From NCBI GenBank assembly GCA_027579435.1, contig JANBPK010001258.1, forward strand, positions 1 through 41,866: 41,866 nt of DNA, given 5' to 3'. Source of the stretch: Candolleomyces eurysporus (lineage: Eukaryota; Basidiomycota; Agaricomycetes; Agaricales; Psathyrellaceae). The position numbers and the translations under genes were made by a program. Every line of letters starts with the position of its first letter. The first letter of the stretch is position 1. The notes beneath the pieces are model-generated. The model saw only the letters and a list, made by a program, of their open reading frames with translations. It was not told the origin of the DNA and made no database searches. This document shows positions 1 to 11,130 of the stretch, in pieces.

Positions 1-213
1 GTGCTGGAGGACCACCCTGTGCTGGAGGACCACCCTGCGCTGGAGGACTACCCTGCGATGGAGGACGATCCTGAGCTGGCGGACCATCTCCGCCGTCTGG
101 AGGTGGCGGAGGCGGATTATCTGTAGGTCAACTGTATAAATGACGGGAATTCAGCAAGGATTGATTTTATCAAGCTCACTATCCACCGGAGGCTCACCCC
201 CGTCAGAGTCCAT
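1..213 (-). CDS. Pro/Gly-rich protein, 5' end only (partial)
   Basis: A minus-strand gene begins in the window and runs off the left edge. The proposed start codon is at 213-211. Exon 1 is 213-198 and a 77-base intron (197-121) starts GTGAGC and ends CTACAG with a TTGAC branch-like element just before it. Exon 2 runs from 120 to the edge. The product starts MDSDGD, then a run of six prolines, then degenerate PPAQGG units encoded by an 18-base repeat. No signal peptide is visible. The leader upstream resembles the leaders at about 2.3-2.6 kb and 24.4 kb, and the acidic short start followed by low-complexity sequence resembles the Mid2-like gene at 21.5-24.3 kb, so it may be another member of that family; this is inference. 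The plus strand of exon 2 is also open, so the strand is not certain. Confidence 0.45.
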
Positions 214-1100
214 TGTTGCAGGAGNAGAGGAAAGACGAGATNCAGGTAGAGGAAGGAGGGAAGAAAAAGCCTCGTGCGTCCGNNGAGGTTGTATCCCATT
301 TATGAAGATCGAGCAGGTGCAGAATAAAATTTGGCCAGGGCCATGGGCACGATGTCAGAAGGTTTTGTGGTGAAACATCGTCGTGATAAGAGCTTGCCCA
401 AGTCTTGCCACTGTCAACTAGTGGATAGNGAATGAAATGAGATGGGAAATGTGTTGCCGCAAAAGACCCCAACTAGTAGAACGTTCCAGATAGGACATCC
501 AATTCGGCTACACGCAGTGATGCTCGGAGAGAGGCAGNCTGTTAGGACCATCGTGACTTCTCCGGATATGAGTNCGGACCCCAGAAAGCACTTACATCCG
601 TTCGTATGACAGTCGGACTGATTCTGCTTTCGACTTCGTGAAAAGGACGAATTTCCTAGGCTATCATGTTCACCATTGAGTGTTGGCCTTGGCAAAAGGC
701 CAAGCGCNAAATTCATGAAAACNTCAACGAGCATCCTAGCTTTTNAGTGTTCGAGAGAGCTGTCAGCGGAATCCAGAGGCAAGAAGTGATNNGTCGAATG
801 TTGACGGAGGGNGGGAACGCAGACCATTGTTTGGCATTCATCNTCAATCCAAACATCGCGTAAGACTCGGAGCGANGTCACTATTTCAATTCTGTGCAAT
901 GGTCGNCAATGCATTATCAACCTTGCACCACGAACCTTGCACCAATNTATANCCGGGTGGGGCGAGTGGTAACGGACGTGGAAGACAGAGTCGACTTGCC
1001 AGCTAANGCCTNNTTCAATCCAGGCCAGGGATACCGCCGATTGGAGTCGAGATANCCGCCGTTTCTGTTTCAGGGTCACATCCTTTCGTGACCCCGTTCC
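214..1100 (-). repeat. Upstream duplicated segment, copy 1
   Basis: This segment resembles 2,300-2,960 in the same orientation. Matching blocks include the stretch around 440-480 against 2,530-2,580 (GCGGCAACACA on the minus strand), the leader box around 265-305 against 2,370-2,420, and 595-690 against 2,695-2,785 (GACAGTC followed by ATTCTGC and GACTTCGT). It lies directly upstream of the left-edge gene, so it probably carries that gene's promoter and leader. Long open frames here contain many unknown bases and have no recognisable product. Confidence 0.6.
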
Positions 1101-2069
1101 CGCTGTCAATCGAGACCTTGGCGCAAATTTACTCAGCGGTCTCTCATTGTCAACCCTTTGGGTCCCATATCGGGAGCATACATTCCATCATTATGTCCCA
1201 TACTACAGTCTCTTGAAATCGATCAAAATCATTCTCTGGTAGAACCTCCAAGAATTCGAGCCGATTGTCCCATAGAGTTGCACCAAAGATGAGATCGGAA
1301 TCCCCAATCTACGTTGCACTACATACGTATCACCGCAGACGTTCTGTTAAGACGCACCAGGGGGACTGAGCGACCTCCCCACTGGCAGTAAGAACACCTG
1401 AATTGCCGAGGATATTTTCCTTGCTAATCTCGGGTGTCTGGAGTTCACTCGCGTTCCAACCCAACGGTAGTCGATGTTATCATCGTAGTGTTTGCCCGGT
1501 GACATGAACCATCGTTGAGGAGCGATTCTTATTCAAGAGATGAACTTCGTTCCTTTTCTCTACATTCTGCGGCCTGGTCGACGAAAGGCAAAAGAACAGG
1601 GTTAGAGCAATATTGATGGAAAGATAAGAAATAGATATATTCGACAAACAAGGACACTATTTAGATCATTCGTACGTATCTCCGNCAACACCAGCAATTA
1701 CGCGGACGAAAACTTGAGGTATCTTTAGTCCTGGTNCNNAACTGGTATAGGCGAGGTGATATGCGTATTTCTTCCATTGACCATAAAGATACAATCGCAA
1801 ACTTTCAAGATCCGAGAGAAANAGGGTGGAAAAGAGAGAGNANGCGCAATGGTCGAATAGAAAGCCTTCGTATTCGGCTTCTCGACTGTCNTCTAAACGT
1901 ACTCCCTCCTTTTGCGCATCAAACCTCCGGCATCAGTCAATGGGGTTTCAGCAGCGAGATACGACACAGGTCCCATGGCGAATCGAGTTTGGAAGAGAGT
2001 ACTCGTCGCGGCATAGANTCGCTTATCCAATTCTCCAGCATTCTACACGCTCTTGCTGCGCCGGCCATG
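1101..2069. other. Region without a supported gene
   Basis: Open frames here are short or interrupted by N and show no recognisable domain. A plus-strand frame at 1,761-2,180 overlaps the relic on the other strand and looks like a shadow of it. No repeat or RNA gene was recognised. Confidence 0.4.
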
Positions 2070-2592
2070 CTATCCGTTACCATCGGGGTAAGAATGAACC
2101 CAAGTTGTCGTCAGTTTGAAGTTCAGAAGCGTCAGAACCGGCAGTGTTCCGGGAACGTCTACTACGACTACTGGCCGTGATACCCCCTGGAGCCGTCGCT
2201 GCCGGAGAGCTATAGGCCTTACAGGTGTCCCTAGAACGACGGCAGGAGTCGCAGGTCTGAGAGCGGTCGCTGCAGTGACAACGTAGGTCAACTATATCAG
2301 AGACACCAGCGAAAACCAAGATCATGAAAATCGCCCTAGTAAAGCAGTAGACAATNCAGGAACAGGGAGGAGCAAAGGAAGAGCCTCGTGCGTCCATTGA
2401 GGCTACATTCCGCTTATGAGGGTGTCGCAGAGGCATAGCCGAAGGCAAGGGGNACGAGGGCAAAACAAGATTTGACGCGTTGTGATAAGAGCTTTGCCAA
2501 GCCNAAGGACGGCCTACCAGAAGAAATGAGACGGGAGGTGTGTTGCCGCAGAAGACCTCAACCAGTAAGACGCTCCAGATAGAGAGGGTCAA
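2070..2592 (-). pseudogene. Decayed relative of the left-edge / Mid2-like genes
   Basis: The minus strand from about 2,592 downward matches the promoter and leader of the left-edge gene, including the GGACGCACGAGGC box and the GTTGACCTAC that ends the first intron there. Beyond that point the minus-strand frame 2,291-2,070 reads as a Thr/Val/Pro-rich stretch of the kind found next to the membrane in Mid2-like proteins (TYVVTAATALRPATPAVVL), then loses any family character. The start codon used in the left-edge gene is not preserved and no long repeat domain follows. It is best read as a broken duplicate. Several Ns make the exact state uncertain. Confidence 0.35.
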
Positions 2593-2960
2593 ATCTGGTA
2601 AAACGCAGCGGTGCTTGCAGTAGAAAAAAATTACAAGGTGTATGGTGGAGCCGTTGTGATTCGGTTGAATCCGAATTCAATCNCCAATGAGCGCCTACAT
2701 TGGTCCGTACGACAGTCAGAATGATTCTGCATTTGACTTCGTCTGCTTCGAGGAAAGGACTAAATTGCAGGCATTTGCCTTGGTGCGCACNTAACGGAGG
2801 CANCATGAGCGATCGGCTTGCTTATGNGCGTTGGTATTGGGCAGCCAGCGGCAAGATGAGNTNTGTCNACATGAGTGNAGGGAATCAACCGAGAACCACN
2901 ACACGNGNTCCTGTGTTTGGCCGCCCAAATATCGCGTCTAGCGCGTTGTTTGTACCGGAT
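2593..2960 (-). repeat. Upstream duplicated segment, copy 2
   Basis: This is the second copy of the segment at about 480-1,100, in the same orientation and upstream of the relic at 2,070-2,592. Similarity is clearest at 2,695-2,785. Both copies carry Ns at different positions, so the divergence is at least partly real. Confidence 0.5.
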
Positions 2961-5190
2961 TGGCAATGCCGCCAACAAATTCAAATTGGTGCATTGCCTC
3001 GCACTGCCATGGCCGTTCCATCTTTCCTTCCTTCCTCCATCATCGACCAGGTAAAATCTCGTTCCCCATTTTTTGCTCTAACGAACAGTTTATACCGATA
3101 AAAATACCTCGAGTCACAGTCGACAGACTTGATTCAAGGTACAACAGATAGTATCGAATGTGCAGGTGGAGTGCATCGCACTGGTTCGCCCCAGGATAGC
3201 ATCGTCAGTTCGGATCCCAAAATAGTTCTGACGTGCCTCCTTCTTGAACTCACACAACTCTCCAGAGCGTCTGAAGGTGAACGAAAGGCGGTGCAGCTGC
3301 TCCTTTGTTTGGAGGTCTACCTAACTACGAGGTGTTCATCTCCACACTCCGCAGGGTGCCCATCAGCTCCTCAGGTAACGCAGCTTTGCGGATTCTCTCC
3401 GGTAAAAAGGGGTGCTCGGAATAACNGTCGTCTGNTCGCNAGGCTATCTTNCGCCTNCTGTGCTACTTGACAGGATTGTCAGTCTCGTCCTCGNGTCCCT
3501 TAGCAATGGACTTGTCAATCTCGCTGCGCAATTANTGTCTACTNTCANACTCGAAGGTGANTCTATGGTATCTCCGCTATCTTGCAGTGCTCACAGCAAC
3601 CCGTCTNTTTCATTGTTTGTATTTTCAACTGAAGCGTGANTACAGGTGNNGTAGCGGTAACCTCTGTCGGACAAGNAGGAGTGTGGCGAGAANNNTTATC
3701 TNGCATNCGNATCCTNATCGCGACCAAANNNNAGATCTGGTTAATTCCTCGCGCTGANCTNTANATCAANCAGCGCGCANNCAGTGAATCTTTCCTGANG
3801 CGANCCAGTTATCCTCGTTCNTTGNTGNNNNACCTCCGNGCTAGGATTGATTTTATTCTGTTTAGANGGAGACACCCTCCCACNATCTTCCNGCTGTNGA
3901 CTGTGACGGNGTGTGGCTCTTTNTTNTACNTNNNACTAAGATACTGNTTTTAGAATGCAAGGATTATTGTACTCAGGCTCATAGCAGTGTCGTCGAGAGG
4001 CCCCGAGCGGTGTTAGGTCCTGCGGGTTATGTGGCCTCATTCTGAGCAGCTATGCCGCGTTCCCCGGTGGTTCGTTCAACCCGACACTTGCGATCCATTT
4101 CATGTAGGCTGCCCGATAACTTCGTGAGCCATTTACAGCGCACACGCGGTATCGGCATGGCCTTTCCGATTTGGGTCGCAGGTGATTTGAAACATCCTCT
4201 GTTGCATGTTGAGTAACAGACGGGTAGGGANTGAANNGNNGNNNNTTAGAATANGTTTCTGATCCGACAAGCCTCAATCNCCNCACACAGGCCACAACAC
4301 AAGAGCAAGTCGAGAGNTNCACCCCCGGATCTTATGCAGGAGCTNACGATGGTTNANTCGACCCCGGATTTCGGGTGCAAATTACGCGTTTCGGTAGCAG
4401 CGGAACTCAGGGACGGTGCTGCACCTTTGTCTGGACCTTATGCTGAGCATTCTTCGTTATCAGCGCTGATNNCNCNCAGTCTGCCNATGCCGAGNGACCA
4501 AGGNTAACGGCACTATNTNCAAANCTACTACAATCAAGCTGGTCTATCTANCTNNNGNNNNANANGACNATCACCCTNCGTGGAATGTGAGGTGGGCTGA
4601 CTCGGCATGAGTCTTTAGAAGTTCTTCGATCTACACCATCAGCTCACGGANTCNCATCACTTGATTGTGATACTGCNATATCCGAGCCAATGCNNAAAGT
4701 GTCTNGATGAGCGAGCGTATACGTCGGTTTTCGTGGTGCCTGTCTNGAGCATGAATGACTGACGTATGCCAGAATTTAGTCGGCTAGTCGTTTNGGATGT
4801 GGCGCTGGAAATGTCGGACGATNTTAGCGCTAAAGAAACATCCAAGCTCGAAAGCTGTGACACAGCACAACNGCACCCTGTGGCACAGCTTGGCCCGACA
4901 GGAAATATGAATGCCTNACTGAGCAGCGAGTCATAACAAAAGAAATTCATTATGNATGTCTTCGCTTGCACTGCAGAAGTAAAGCTCTATTTTCATTTAT
5001 TTCTGAGCTCACAGCGCCGGAAAGTCAGAGAAACGAGATGCTCAGACCGCTTTGTTTGCGTGGATGTCGACTTGCTATTGTGATCGGCCAACAGGCCGGG
5101 CCCAAATGGGTTCAGTTCGGAGCCTTTGATGAGCATCTCACACGGGTCCTTGTGCCTTGCTACGCGCCCACACCTTTTGAGGACATCAGA
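2961..5190. other. N-dense, gene-poor region
   Basis: Between about 3,420 and 4,930 there are dozens of single and clustered Ns (for example 3,650-3,950 and 4,490-4,570), so frames cannot be trusted. A plus-strand frame at 3,129-3,470 and minus-strand frames at 4,050-4,322 and 4,657-4,971 are open but match no family I recognise. Clustered uncertainty flanked by clean sequence suggests low coverage or collapsed repeats. No gene is called. Confidence 0.5.
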
Positions 5191-5193
5191 TCT

Positions 5194-5199
5194 TATAAA
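5194..5199 (+). promoter_or_regulatory. TATA box of the phospholipase C gene
   Basis: TATAAA lies about 75 bases before the proposed start codon and is followed by a pyrimidine-rich leader (CTCTCCTCTCCCTT) ending just upstream of the ATG, an arrangement common in fungal promoters. Confidence 0.5.
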
Positions 5200-5270
5200 G
5201 GGTAGGCCAACCAACCGAGTAACGACACCCATTTACCACCCTTTTCTAACCAACTCTCCTCTCCCTTTGT

Positions 5271-8200
5271 ATGGATGCAGAGAGTACCCGAGACCCCTTG
5301 TTGCATGGGCGCATGCTGCGNCGAGCAGAGAACTTGTCCAGCAATGGAAGCCACGTCCAGCACATCGAGGAGAACGGGGGTCCGGACCCGTTGGAAGACC
5401 GCCGACTACGGAGACAGTCGACATTCGGAGGGTCCATCATGAGGAAGTTACAGGAGGTCAAGTCGGACGCGGCCAGGTTCCTTTCGCGCTCTCGCTCGCT
5501 GCACGGGAGGTCGGCGCCCAACACTTTCTCCGTCACGACAGAGGAGGCGAACGGGATCAAGCACAAGAAGGGTCATGCTCGCTCTCTCTCCGAAGTCGGC
5601 CACCCCCCTCGACCGTNGGGACCAGGCCATTCCGAAAGCGCGCCAGCGGCGATTAACACGTTAGGGCTGCATCGGAGGGTGCTGTCTGACGTCGCGGAGC
5701 AAGAGTCTAACGTCGTCTCGTCCCCTGTTACTCAGGAATCTCGAGGACCTCTCCCACCTGAAATGAAACCCGATGGAGATGTGGTGGTCCCCAAGCTTCT
5801 GCAGCTTGGGACACCCATGACGAAAGTGTCCGCCAAGAAGCACAAGAAAGTGGTGTTTCGCTTGGACGCAGACTTGGGACAGATTGTTTGGGAATCGAAG
5901 CAACACAAGATCAGTGCGTGGCCTTTCCTATTGATCTGGGGTACTCGCTGACGTTCGTGTTTAGTTCCTATCGAGAACATCAAGGAGATTCGAACCGGGG
6001 CGGATGCCAGGTACTATCGCGAACAGTTCCAGCTCTCGCAAGACTACGAAGACCGGTGGCTTACACTCATTTATATCATGGACAACAACTACAAGACCCT
6101 TCACCTTATCGTCACTACCAAGGACGTGTTCAAGATGTGGGAGGCGACCTTGCGACAGCTTCATGCCATTCGGCAGGAACTCATGACCGGCCTCGGCAAC
6201 ATCGAAATGCGGCAGACCTTGTGGGAGAAGCAGTATTGGAAGGGTGCTGATGAAGAGCGCGACCAGAAGCTTTCGTTCGACGAGATAACTAAGCTTTGCA
6301 AGCGGCTCAACATCAACTCGAGCCAAGAGGATCTTTATGGCTTGTTCAGGGTGAGTTTCATGCCCTGTGTGCCTCCGCTTGTGTAACACTCGGCTGAAGT
6401 TCAGTTCGTTTCGTACAGGAAGCGGACCCCCTGGGTCGAGGCTACCTTGACTTTGAAGATTTCCGAAGATTCGTCAAGCTGCTGAAGGGGCGACCAGAGA
6501 TTGGGCGCATTTACAACAAGCTCAAGGCTCAAAACCAGGGTGTTTTTGACTTTAGCGTGTTTAAAACATTCATGCGGGAGAAGCAGCAGGTGTGTCATAA
6601 ATGATTCTGCCTTGACCTCTGCTAACGTTTACGCAGTCTACCCTCAGCCGAGAGGAATTAAAAACCTTATTCGACAAGTACGCCAAGCCCAGTGGCTCTG
6701 CCGAGTCGACACCCACAGAGGTACTCACCATGGGCGTGGACGCGTTCACCTCGTTCCTCCTCTCACCGGATAACGCCGTCTTCTCCGATCAACATGCCAA
6801 GGTCCACCATGATATGACACGTCCACTTTCCGAATACTTCATCTCCTCATCACATAACACGTACCTCGTTGGGCACCAACTTGTCGGCGACAGCACGATC
6901 GAAGGGTATATCCGGGCTCTCCTGCACAGTTGCCGCAGCGTCGAAGGTATGCTTCTCCCCTCTTTTCCTTCTCGCAGCACTCGCCTAAGACGTAACTTCA
7001 GTCGATATCTATGACGGCGATACGGAGCCAATGATCTTCCATGGAAAGACGTTCACTTCGAAGGTTTCGTTACGGGAGGTTTGCGCGGCCATCAAGAAGT
7101 ACGGATTTGTCGCGTCTCCTTACCCTATCATCATCTCTGCGGAGGTTCATTGCTCGGTGCCGCAGCAGGACATGATTGCGGAGATTATGATCTCGGTGTT
7201 TGGGGATAGNTTTAATTAGGGAAACACCTGAGGGTCTTCCGAAGATTGAAGCGTTGCCTAGCCCGGAGGACTTGAGAGGGAAGATTATGCTCAAGGTTAG
7301 TATCACTCGCTTGTATGTCCACGCCACTTACACTTACGCTGCCTAGACGAAGAATCTCTTCTTGGCTGCATCGATGGAATCGAGCGATAGCGATACATCG
7401 TTTACGGATGCATCTGCCTCTTCAACGTCTGCATCTGAAACGGAGGTCGCCGTTCCGACTCTACGCGAGGTACCACCAGAGAGAAAGAAGCATGTACGGA
7501 GACAGTCTGACCTTGCCAAAGGTACGCCAATCTCGTATTCATCGACGTTGCAGGCCTTACTGACCTTACTTCGCCTTGCAAAGTCGGCCAAGCGGTTCTC
7601 CAAAGGGTTCGAAGCATCGGCAAAGCACCCTCCTCCCCGCGCTCCCCATCAACACCCCAAGGCCGCGTCCGACCAAGTATCGCAATAGTCCCCGCCCTCA
7701 ACAGCCCCGTGACAGCAGTGCCACTCTCCGCTCGCCTACCCTCAGAAAACGTAGAATCCCCCCGACCGAAACCCAAGATGTCCCTGGCACTTGTCGCCCT
7801 CTTGGTGTACACCATCGGTGTGAAATGTCGAGGGCTCAACAAGAAGGAGGTGTACGCTCCGGAGCATATGTTCTCGCTATCGGAGACGACGACGAATAAG
7901 ATGATGAAGGCTGGGATGACGGATTTGATCAAGCATACGAAGACGCATCTCGTCAGAATTTATCCAAAGGGGACGAGGGTCAGTTCGAGTAATTATGAGC
8001 CACATCGGTTTTGGGCGACGGGGGCGCAGTTGGTAGCGCTGAATTGGCAGACATTTGGTGAGTCGGCGTCGACGTCCTGTCTTCCTCTCTCGATGGAGTC
8101 GTTGCTGATGGTATTGCTGCAGATCTTGGATATATGATCAATCATGCGATGTTCCAGCGGAACGGGAGGTCGGGATACGTCCTCAAACCGCTGGCTCTTC

Positions 8201-8894
8201 GAGCTCCGAATAAGGACCCCCTGATGAAGCGGACGAGTCACATCTTTCAGGCCACGATCATCTCAGCGCAGCAGCTTCCCAGACCGAAGAATGCGTTGGG
8301 CCATGAGATTATGAGCGGCAATGCTGTGGATCCGTATGTCGAAGTATCACTCTATGTCCCTGACTGGCCTTCAGTCACCTCCGCGGTATCGAGGTCAAAC
8401 TCGGTGAATAAGGGCAAGCAGCGGAAGGACCCTTCGGCGGTCGCTACGAAGGCTCCCAATGGCTCGACTTCTACTGTAGAGCAGGGTCCTGGGGGGAATT
8501 TGATGGCCTCTGCAACACCGGCACCGTCAGTCATACCTGGCAAGACGATTTCAACGAAGACGGGGACCGTGAAGAATAACGGGTTTAATCCTGTTTGGGA
8601 AGAGAAGCTTTCAATCCCGTTTGAGTGCGTGGGGGATATGATGGACTTGGTCTTTGTGAGGTTCGTTGTGAGGAGGCAAGATGATAAGGAGGGTGATGAG
8701 CCGCTTGCGATATATTGTGCGTCGCTTGGTAGCTTGGGACGAGGTAAGTTTTGTTTACTGTCTGTTACCTTCTGTAAGGGTTGACGTTTGTTTCCGCTCT
8801 TCCAGGTTATCGTCACTTGCCGCTGCATGACTCCCAGCTTTCACAGTTCCTCTTCTCAACGCTATTTGTCCGGATTCAGATCGGGGGCGTTTAG
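5271..8894 (+). CDS. Phosphoinositide-specific phospholipase C (delta-type)
   Basis: This enzyme cleaves PI(4,5)P2 to inositol trisphosphate and diacylglycerol at the inner face of the plasma membrane. Nine exons: 5271-5913, 5965-6350, 6419-6589, 6637-6946, 7002-7295, 7347-7521, 7584-8057, 8123-8743 and 8806-8894. Domains in order are a basic/Ser-rich N-terminus, a PH domain (about residues 185-300), EF-hand region (about 315-450), catalytic X box (about 463-605) with [14 protein letters not shown] and the second histidine in MIFHGKT (about 472 and 517), a linker, Y box (about 724-845, with NWQTF then [11 protein letters not shown] across an intron) and a C2 domain with a Ser/Thr-rich insert. 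Exon lengths sum to 3,163, one base over; deleting the N at 7,210 restores the X-box frame and gives about 1,053 residues, so the break looks like an assembly artefact. The last acceptor before exon 7 is AAG, chosen because it keeps frame. The start could lie further upstream, because GCAG at 5,277-5,280 could also be an acceptor. Confidence 0.95.
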
Positions 8895-9479
8895 AGCCCT
8901 GTTGTATAACAATCCCTGAGTCGCTCGTTCTTTTTTTTTTTTACTCAAGTTAGCATCTCGCTACCTCATCGTCGTTCCCTACCTCATTCTATAATTTCAT
9001 CCGTGCATTCACCAACCCACCAAGCATGCATTCAAACTCAAACTCGCATATTTTATTTTGCCTCTTACTACCGCATTCGTCGCATTTCAATACATCTCAT
9101 TTTCATTTCAAGTTTGTTTCGCTCTGAACCTTGGCGTTCAGCGCCGAAAGCCCAGTGTGCAATACCAGATGTGCGATTGTTTGGGGTGGGTCTTCCGTTT
9201 CGACCCTCAGATACTTGATGTCAAGCGACATACTCGCTAATCAGGTGAATAATACAGCGGTCTACGAAGTCTGAGAACGGAGGCGCTAAAAACTGATAAT
9301 ATTTGGAGAAACAACNATTTTTTGTAGGTTTTGTCAAGTTTTTAATAAGTCAATCAAGGAGCTCGAAGATGAGAAAATACGAAGTCAGTGTCTGGTAGCA
9401 AAGGTAAGCCAAGCCGATCTTCATACGCCGGAACTACAAATTCACTCACCCATTAGTAGCTGAGAGCGTTCTACTCTCT
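8895..9479. other. Intergenic, convergent 3' ends
   Basis: This separates the phospholipase C stop from the stop of the first cerato-platanin gene, which run towards each other. It holds a poly-T run near 8,931-8,942 and short open frames without family resemblance. The last ~110 bases resemble the 3' flanks of the other cerato-platanin genes (CACTCACCCA motif before the stop). Confidence 0.5.
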
Positions 9480-9956
9480 CTAGTTGAAACCACAGTCATA
9501 AGCTGGGACAGAACGAATTTCAACCTCAACGTTGGCTGGGACGTTGTTGCGGTCGAACCCAGTCAGCTCGAGGAACTTGCTGGTGCACAGCACGGCTTGG
9601 TTGGGGAGACCACTGTCCGTCACCGCGGTGAAGTACTCGGACCTTCCGGTTCCGGAATACCAAATTTCGTAGCAGCCACCACAGTTGGTAGAATTGAACC
9701 CAACGCCGGGGAAGCCTCCGACAGCGGGGAAGCTTGGGAGGGTGGAAAGGGTGGAATAGCCCCTGGTGATAAGGCCGTTGGCTCCTGTGGAGCAGGAGAC
9801 GGTGTTGAGGCTGCGAGTTCCAGTGCAGAGGCTATCGTCGTAGACGATGTTGGCGATGAGAGGAGGGCCACGTGAGGAGAGACTGGCGGCGTTGGTAGAG
9901 CCTGCCAGAAGAGTGGTGAGGACGGTGACGATAGTGAGAGCAGTGAGCTTGAACAT
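9480..9956 (-). CDS. Secreted cerato-platanin family protein, copy 1
   Basis: A 158-residue intronless gene. Cerato-platanins are small secreted fungal surface proteins that loosen or bind wall polysaccharides and are often sensed by plants. The first ~23 residues form a signal peptide ending near AGSTNA. The mature part has the family's double-psi-barrel signatures: SLNTVSCSTGANGLITRGY, a FPGVGFNSTNCGGCYEIWY block and a C-terminal YDCGFN. It has six mature cysteines where the canonical family has four; the extra pair is in DDSLC near the N-terminus and QAVLC in the second half. NST in the NCGGC block is a possible N-glycosylation site. A TATA element lies about 90 bases upstream. The paralogues at 28.2, 30.65 and 33.1 kb share the same strand and upstream DNA. 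Confidence 0.93.
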   Translation of the reverse strand: MFKLTALTIVTVLTTLLAGSTNAASLSSRGPPLIANIVYDDSLCTGTRSLNTVSCSTGANGLITRGYSTLSTLPSFPAVGGFPGVGFNSTNCGGCYEIWYSGTGRSEYFTAVTDSGLPNQAVLCTSKFLELTGFDRNNVPANVEVEIRSVPAYDCGFN

Positions 9957-10044
9957 GGCTAGAGGAGTTGATTGGTTTAAATTGGGAGGCTTGGTGAGTG
10001 TAGAGTTGTTTGAACTGTAGAACTAAGAGCCTAACCAGGAGACT

Positions 10045-10051
10045 CTTTATA
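10045..10051 (-). promoter_or_regulatory. TATA box, cerato-platanin copy 1
   Basis: TATAAAG on the minus strand about 90 bases before the start codon. The same element sits at nearly the same distance in the three paralogues. Confidence 0.6.
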
Positions 10052-11130
10052 CCTTCAGACGAAGTTGTCTTGTCCTGTTTGTTCAACCTCGATGTGGCCC
10101 CGAACTCGATGGAACGTTGGGAGAGGCAGGTAAATAACGTTAATACGGGCTGTGATTTACCTAACTAGCTTGATAATTGCAGATGTGCTGAGCCCCATTC
10201 TCGATACCCCCACGGCGACATGACCTTTTGCGTTTGAGCTGAGAATGCTGGCGTCTCCTCGCCGCCCATCCGTCACGTAAACGCCACACGTCTGACAGAT
10301 TCGTCGAGACAAAGATCTGTGTGTTGAGCCTATAGTCCCTGCCTCGACTACTGCGCTCGCATGTCGCTAGTCCTGCGCTATTGACGACGGAGAATGGTAA
10401 CCTCTAGATGTGTCGCGGACTTGAGAAGCCCTCTTCTTGCCGCGATCGACGGTGATTCTCGTATTAGAATCGCGTATGTCAAGAAGTCCGATCGCTTTAA
10501 TACCCATATGGGATGTCACCGTTTTCTTCGCCGTTGACCCGTATCGGGTCTGTAAGTGCCCAGCATCAGGGACGGTGGAATTAGTTCTCCTGAAAGTTGT
10601 GTCCCGACGCTTGGAAATCATTGTCGGCCTAAGACAGTCCGAAAGGCAATGATTATTATTGAGATGCTTCGTAAGAAGGTTTGTTAAACTGATCCCCGTC
10701 CTGCATGGGATTCTAACGTTAATATGTCAGTACGTACGATGCCGATATCTAGCTCTTGAAATAGGTGGCTGCTTGGGCTAACTAAGGCCCCCAGGATACT
10801 TCCTACTTGAGGAATTCCATAACTAACTTTGGGATACGGCTGATCGCGAAACCGCACCCGACACTCATTACCAAGACGAGAGTCTAAGCAACGGGTATCG
10901 GTGCATGCAATATGTTAAACTCATCGTTAATACGTCCGACTGACACAGCAAAGGTTGGGAAGATATCAAGGTGTATTATCGGGAATATCTCGGTTTGTTT
11001 CGTCCAGGCGACCACCGCAGCCCTGGTGAGATGACTATCGTTCAAATTGGCCTTGGGTTTGATTCATCCTTAGTCTAGAGGTCAACTCCATAGTTAGCAC
11101 AAACGTTTCTCACAGTTCCTTCCCTCAAGA
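10052..11130 (-). repeat. Conserved upstream block of cerato-platanin copy 1
   Basis: Non-coding DNA that aligns with the DNA upstream of the other three copies. Anchor points are GCGACATGA near 10,215, the GTAAACGCCAC then GACAAAGATCTGTG stretch at 10,270-10,325, and the AAGGTGTATTATCGGGAATA stretch near 10,968-10,987; counterparts are at about 28,830-28,925 and 29,515-29,540 for copy 2. Weak matches continue to about 11,120. No open frame is shared by the copies. Confidence 0.65.

Noticed and set aside
414..1109. 231-codon minus-strand ORF
   Set aside because: Many X residues, no domain, and it lies in the duplicated promoter segment; the matching copy does not keep the frame.
9597..9875. 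Plus-strand ORFs opposite the cerato-platanin genes (also 28,287-28,628 minus, 30,767-31,123 and 33,161-33,507 plus)
   Set aside because: They are shadow frames of strongly supported secreted proteins and have no features of their own.
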